Source of the DNA: an uncultured bacterium
GTDB lineage: Bacteria; Planctomycetota; UBA1135; GCA-002686595
Assembly: GCA_913058555.1 (NCBI GenBank)
Contig: CAJXRJ010000049.1
Span: 1-18,964 of the forward strand
DNA: 18,964 nucleotides
Direction of reading: 5' to 3'
Made by a program: the position numbers and the translations under genes. Within the stretch, counting starts at the first letter, position 1. Each line of letters starts with the position of its first letter. This document shows positions 15,599 to 18,964 of this stretch, one piece after another. Under the pieces are notes generated by a model. The model was not told the DNA's origin and ran no database searches. It worked only from the letters and a program-made list of their open reading frames with translations.

Positions 15599-18541
15599 CT
15601 AGAGACTGGTGAAGTCGAGCACGAGTCCGTCATCACCGTTGGGGCCAAGGATGATGGTCAAGTACTTGCCGTTGCGGTCCATGGACATGAGCCTCGCCTT
15701 GTAAGTGCCCACCCGCAGCTTCTCCGTGGAGAAGCTGCCGTCCTCCTCGATCTCGCACCAGGCGGTCGACTCAAAGTCGTCGCTCTCCTCTGGCGTGAAG
15801 ATGAGGTAGTCATTGTCGTTCCGCGATGGAAGGACCACTCTCCCGCTGCATGGCACCGCCGGTTGGATGTGGATGGTGAATCCCGCGGCAAGATTGGTGG
15901 TCGGTAGGGCCTCCGTCGTTTCAACGAACCCCTTCGCCTTGGCGCTGAGCTTGGCATCCTCTGACTCCGCACCCATGCGCAGGCGTACGGTGACAAGGCC
16001 ATTCTCATCTGTCGGGCGGGACTTGGAGTAGTTGCGGGACTGGATATGGGTGACCGTCGCACCTTCGACCGGCTCGCCGGTCGCCGCGTTCAGGACCGTT
16101 ACGCGCAGCGGCGTATTGCGGAACTCGAGGAATATCTCCTTCGCTGCACCCGCGGGCACGCGGTCCCAGGCGTTGTAGATCTGCTCTTCCTCAGGGTCGC
16201 CGTTTTCATCCGTGCCTTGGATCGTGATCTTGACCTTCTGGAAGCCTTGGGCATCGAGGTCAGGGGATCGGAAGCTCCCGGTGCCATCGAGGGGTACCTC
16301 GAATTTCTCCTGGTTCTGTGAGATGTGGACCATGCCCCCAATCGGCGGGGCACCGTCGATGAGCACGCGCCCTTCGTACCAGCCCTTGGGCACGCCGCCG
16401 TCGGGCAGAAGAGTTAGGTCCCAGACGGTCACTGCCCCGGCGGTCACGGTGACCGTTTCCCTGGCGAATCTCTCGGGCTCGTGTTCGAGTTCGAACAACC
16501 CCAGGGGGCTGCCGCCGAGGAAACGCTCCATGACCTCCCCCGAGTAGGTCCCTGCGATGAGACCATCGATGCGGAAGCGCCCCTCTGCGTCGGTGACCGC
16601 GAGGCGCGGTGCGTAGATATCGGGAAGCTCCGAGTCCCGCAGATCAAGTCCGATCATGTACCTGTCCTCGGGCGCTGCCCCGCCCCAGGTCACGCGTCCG
16701 ACGATCGAGCCCCCCGGCTGCATCTCGATGACATGATCGAGGGCTCCGGGGCCAGGATTGTCGATGCTCTCGAGGATCAGATGATTCTGGGCGTATCCCG
16801 GCCGCTCCACGACGATGCCGGGCTTGCCTAGCCGCACGCTCCGGGCGGTGCTCGTTTGACCTAGGTCGCTTGCGACCGGCCCCAGCCGTATCTGGCCCTC
16901 ATCATTGCTCCACCCAGAGGCGACCGCGACGGGAAGGGCTGAGCCCGGGATGACGAGCGATGCATGGGCGGCCCCGAGGGGCTCGCGGGTGACCGAGTCG
17001 ATGACCGTGAGGTTCAGCGTCTTTCCGCCGGTCATGGTCAGCGCCACCGGCGAACTCTCGGCCGTGTGAATGACCTCCATCACGGTGGGGGCCATTCCTT
17101 CCACCTGGGCCTCGATGATCCAGTTGCCCATCGATACGCCGGCGATCTCGTACTGCCCAGGGGTCGGTTCCGCCGACGCGTTGCGCACAGGCGGGCGCTT
17201 CATCATGGGCATGACCTCTTCTGCCGTGCGGAACACATCGCCACTGCCGTCGACACGCTCGAGCCGGAATCGACCGCCGCCCACGGGCGTGCCATCTTCG
17301 AGGGCTAGGTGAATCTTGAGGGGCGCCGCCATCTCAAGTTGAATCGTGACGTCCTCGCTGGAGCCCACGGCGCGGGCCACGGTCCAAGGGTCCCCGTCCC
17401 AGCGCCGCGCGGCGCCGATGATCGGGCCCTCCTCGGGAATCGTGCCGATCGCGAATCTCCCCGATTCGTCCGTGACGACGCCCTCTTGCAGGAGCCCGAA
17501 CTGGAACATCGGGTGAAGCGTGCCCGCCCTCACTTCAATCCCGGCCACCGCCTTGCCGGCGGCATCGACCACCTTGCCTGTGGCTGTGCGCCCGAAGAGG
17601 AGCTCCACTTCGCCCACGTCGTGATCCTCGCCCGTCATCTCAAACGTCGCGATCGTGGAGCACACGTGTCCTTTGCGGTCCACGCCTCCGCTGATCGTGC
17701 CCATGGGGACGCCTTCGATGCGGAAGGCCCCGTCCGCGTCCGTCATGCCCGTAGCGGCGGGAAGGCGATCCATGATGGCCAGGAACTTACGTCGCGCGTC
17801 CAAGACTTCGATGCGCTCGTCTCCGAAGGCGAACATGGAGCCTTCACGAATGTCGAGGATCCCCACCTGGGCGAGGACCTCCGGCACGGGGGCCAAGCGA
17901 ACCCGGGCGCCAGCCACGGGCTCGCCGTCATCGTCGATCACTGTGCCGAAAGCCACGCCGTACTCGTCGAGGACGACGTCCCCGATGTCGGTGATCTTCC
18001 CGAAGGTGAGGGACTGCTCGACGAGGCGAAGAGAGCTTCGCCCGCCGCCTGGATCGATCGTGAGCCCGTGGAATCCTTCGCCGCGGGCACCCTCGATTCG
18101 GAAAACGCCTTCCGCGTTGCTCGTGCCCTTTCCGACGATCAAGCTCTCGATCGCGAGCGAGTGGTGGACCGACTCGCTGAACATGTTCCCGTCTGCCTCT
18201 ATGAGTTCAACGGTCAGCCCGCCAGCGGGCGTGCCGTCTGGTTCAACAAGGCGCCCGGTGACGCCGGCAAACTGACCCTGCCATGGATGGGCACCGTCGG
18301 CCGCAGTGCTATCAGCGGGGGCAGTGACTGCCGTCGCCTGGGCGGCAATGCGATCCTCCTTTCTGTGGCCCGCGTCCACTGGAGCCAGGGCCGCCGGCTC
18401 GGTCTGGGGCGCATCCGGTCCCGCCACGGTGGGACCGTCGGTCAGCGGATTGGCGGTGTCATCGCCCGAGCGGAGGAAAAACGCCGCGCCACCGACGATG
18501 ACGACGAGCGCGGCGAGGAGCAGGGCGGATTGCTTTTTCAT
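15599..18541 (-). CDS. Membrane-anchored protein with repeated carboxypeptidase-regulatory-like modules
   Basis: A 980-residue protein of unknown function. The start at 18541 yields MKKQSALLLAALVVIVGGAA, a classic positively charged n-region plus hydrophobic segment without a lipobox, so it is either an uncleaved anchor or a signal peptide; the longer in-frame start at 18571 is less likely. A Pro/Ala/Asp-rich linker (about 28-88) leads to some eight beta-sandwich modules beginning near residues 93, 194, 318, 405, 507, 611, 721 and 811. They repeat the pattern G-x-V-x-D-x-x-G-x-P-V-x-G-A-x-V then T-D-x-x-G-x-F-x-I-x-G-V (for example FGTVIDDDGEPVAGARVRL, ATGMTDADGAFRIEGVP, LRVTVLNAATGEPVEGATV), the hallmark of CarboxypepD_reg-like domains. 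No enzyme motif is present. An envelope scaffold or binding role is inference. Convergent with ppiC. Confidence 0.88.
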   Translation of the reverse strand: MKKQSALLLAALVVIVGGAAFFLRSGDDTANPLTDGPTVAGPDAPQTEPAALAPVDAGHRKEDRIAAQATAVTAPADSTAADGAHPWQGQFAGVTGRLVEPDGTPAGGLTVELIEADGNMFSESVHHSLAIESLIVGKGTSNAEGVFRIEGARGEGFHGLTIDPGGGRSSLRLVEQSLTFGKITDIGDVVLDEYGVAFGTVIDDDGEPVAGARVRLAPVPEVLAQVGILDIREGSMFAFGDERIEVLDARRKFLAIMDRLPAATGMTDADGAFRIEGVPMGTISGGVDRKGHVCSTIATFEMTGEDHDVGEVELLFGRTATGKVVDAAGKAVAGIEVRAGTLHPMFQFGLLQEGVVTDESGRFAIGTIPEEGPIIGAARRWDGDPWTVARAVGSSEDVTIQLEMAAPLKIHLALEDGTPVGGGRFRLERVDGSGDVFRTAEEVMPMMKRPPVRNASAEPTPGQYEIAGVSMGNWIIEAQVEGMAPTVMEVIHTAESSPVALTMTGGKTLNLTVIDSVTREPLGAAHASLVIPGSALPVAVASGWSNDEGQIRLGPVASDLGQTSTARSVRLGKPGIVVERPGYAQNHLILESIDNPGPGALDHVIEMQPGGSIVGRVTWGGAAPEDRYMIGLDLRDSELPDIYAPRLAVTDAEGRFRIDGLIAGTYSGEVMERFLGGSPLGLFELEHEPERFARETVTVTAGAVTVWDLTLLPDGGVPKGWYEGRVLIDGAPPIGGMVHISQNQEKFEVPLDGTGSFRSPDLDAQGFQKVKITIQGTDENGDPEEEQIYNAWDRVPAGAAKEIFLEFRNTPLRVTVLNAATGEPVEGATVTHIQSRNYSKSRPTDENGLVTVRLRMGAESEDAKLSAKAKGFVETTEALPTTNLAAGFTIHIQPAVPCSGRVVLPSRNDNDYLIFTPEESDDFESTAWCEIEEDGSFSTEKLRVGTYKARLMSMDRNGKYLTIILGPNGDDGLVLDFTSL

Positions 18542-18632
18542 GGGGCAAGAGCGAGGCAGAACCCCGCGCATGGCCGCCTATCTTGCCCCAAGGGTCGGGA
18601 CTTCGAAACCTAGAAGGCCCCGCTCGCCCGTC
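18542..18632. other. Intergenic region upstream of the modular protein gene
   Basis: A 91-base gap between two minus-strand genes. The leader before the ATG at 18541 is pyrimidine-rich (CTCGCTCTTGCCCC) with no Shine-Dalgarno. I see no convincing terminator or promoter. Confidence 0.35.
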
Positions 18633-18964
18633 TCACTTGATCGGAGCATTCAGCTCTGGCGCCAGGTCAGGGGGAACCTGCGCGCCCGCTGCGATCAAGG
18701 CCGCGGCCGCCCGCGGTATGCCTTCCCGGTGCCCGTTGGTGCCTTCGGTCCAAGCATGCTGAGCCCATTGGAGCGGCGTGCATTTGTACTTGTTGTCCGA
18801 CAGGTGCACGTCGGAACCAGCTTCGATCAGAGCGAGCGTGAGCCGGTCTAAGCCCATCATCGCGGCCCAGTGCAACGCGGTGGCGCCGAAGAGTCCTCGC
18901 ACCTTCGCGTCGGCCCCGCGTTGCAGCAGCATGAGTCCCACGGGCTCAACGCCGAGGCTCGCTG
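18633..18964 (-). CDS. Ankyrin-repeat protein, C-terminal part (N-terminus cut by window edge)
   Basis: About 110 residues are visible and the reading frame is open to the window edge, so the true start lies outside. Two ankyrin repeats are clear: LLQRGADAKVRGLFGATALHWAAMMG and ALIEAGSDVHLSDNKYKCTPLQWAQHAW (each read as helix, loop, TALHWAA/TPLQWA turn). A third degenerate unit, RAAAALIAAGAQVPPDL, closes the protein. Ankyrin repeats mediate protein binding and have no catalytic role by themselves; whether an enzymatic or membrane domain precedes them cannot be seen. The partner is unknown. Confidence 0.85.
   Translation of the reverse strand, partial: ASLGVEPVGLMLLQRGADAKVRGLFGATALHWAAMMGLDRLTLALIEAGSDVHLSDNKYKCTPLQWAQHAWTEGTNGHREGIPRAAAALIAAGAQVPPDLAPELNAPIK

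Noticed and set aside
17309..18613. 434-codon plus-strand open frame opposite the modular protein gene
   Set aside because: Composition is typical of an antisense shadow, there is no recognisable motif, and the opposite strand encodes clear repeated modules.
1..18964. CRISPR arrays, tRNA or rRNA genes, insertion sequences, phage or defence genes
   Set aside because: No direct-repeat array, cloverleaf-like sequence, transposase motif or terminal inverted repeat was found on reading; nearly all sequence is accounted for by supported genes.

Overview
The window is GC-rich, densely coding bacterial DNA. It most likely comes from a planctomycete (phylum Planctomycetota). That inference rests on protein content: a Ser/Thr kinase fused to a TolB-like propeller, a type I sulfatase lipoprotein, very large membrane-anchored proteins built from carboxypeptidase-regulatory-like modules, a secreted propeller/di-haem cytochrome with a C-terminal domain I associate with planctomycetes, and starts that mostly lack a Shine-Dalgarno sequence. 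No 16S or other marker gene is present, so the assignment is inference.

Layout, left to right. Positions 1-1550 (-): PAS-GGDEF diguanylate cyclase, C-terminus cut by the window edge. 1720-2535 (-): small lipoprotein with the paired GxxH motifs of the TraB/TIKI superfamily. 2587-3741 (+): acyltransferase-3 membrane protein, overlapping by one base a gene (3741-4451) that looks like a YpfJ-type zinc peptidase without its HExxH. 4529-5023 (+): SlyD-like FKBP prolyl isomerase. A strong hairpin separates it from the convergent kinase. 5100-7643 (-): transmembrane Ser/Thr kinase with an extracytoplasmic PD40 propeller. 7715-10870 (-): secreted YVTN propeller plus two CxxCH sites. 10977-13514 (-): large lipoprotein. 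13580-15130 (+): sulfatase lipoprotein, divergent from it. 15180-15458 (+): PpiC-type parvulin. A 21-bp perfect hairpin follows, serving the convergent 980-aa modular membrane protein (15599-18541, -). 18633-18964 (-): ankyrin-repeat protein, N-terminus cut by the edge.

Most products are predicted to be membrane-bound, lipidated or exported: at least eight of eleven carry a signal peptide, lipobox or membrane anchor. Three are signalling or sensing proteins or carry scaffold repeats (GGDEF, kinase, ankyrin), and two are folding catalysts. I see no single pathway linking them. The only tight coupling is the acyltransferase/pseudo-peptidase pair.

No tRNA, rRNA, CRISPR array, insertion sequence or phage gene was seen. 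Every intergenic gap is under 170 bases.
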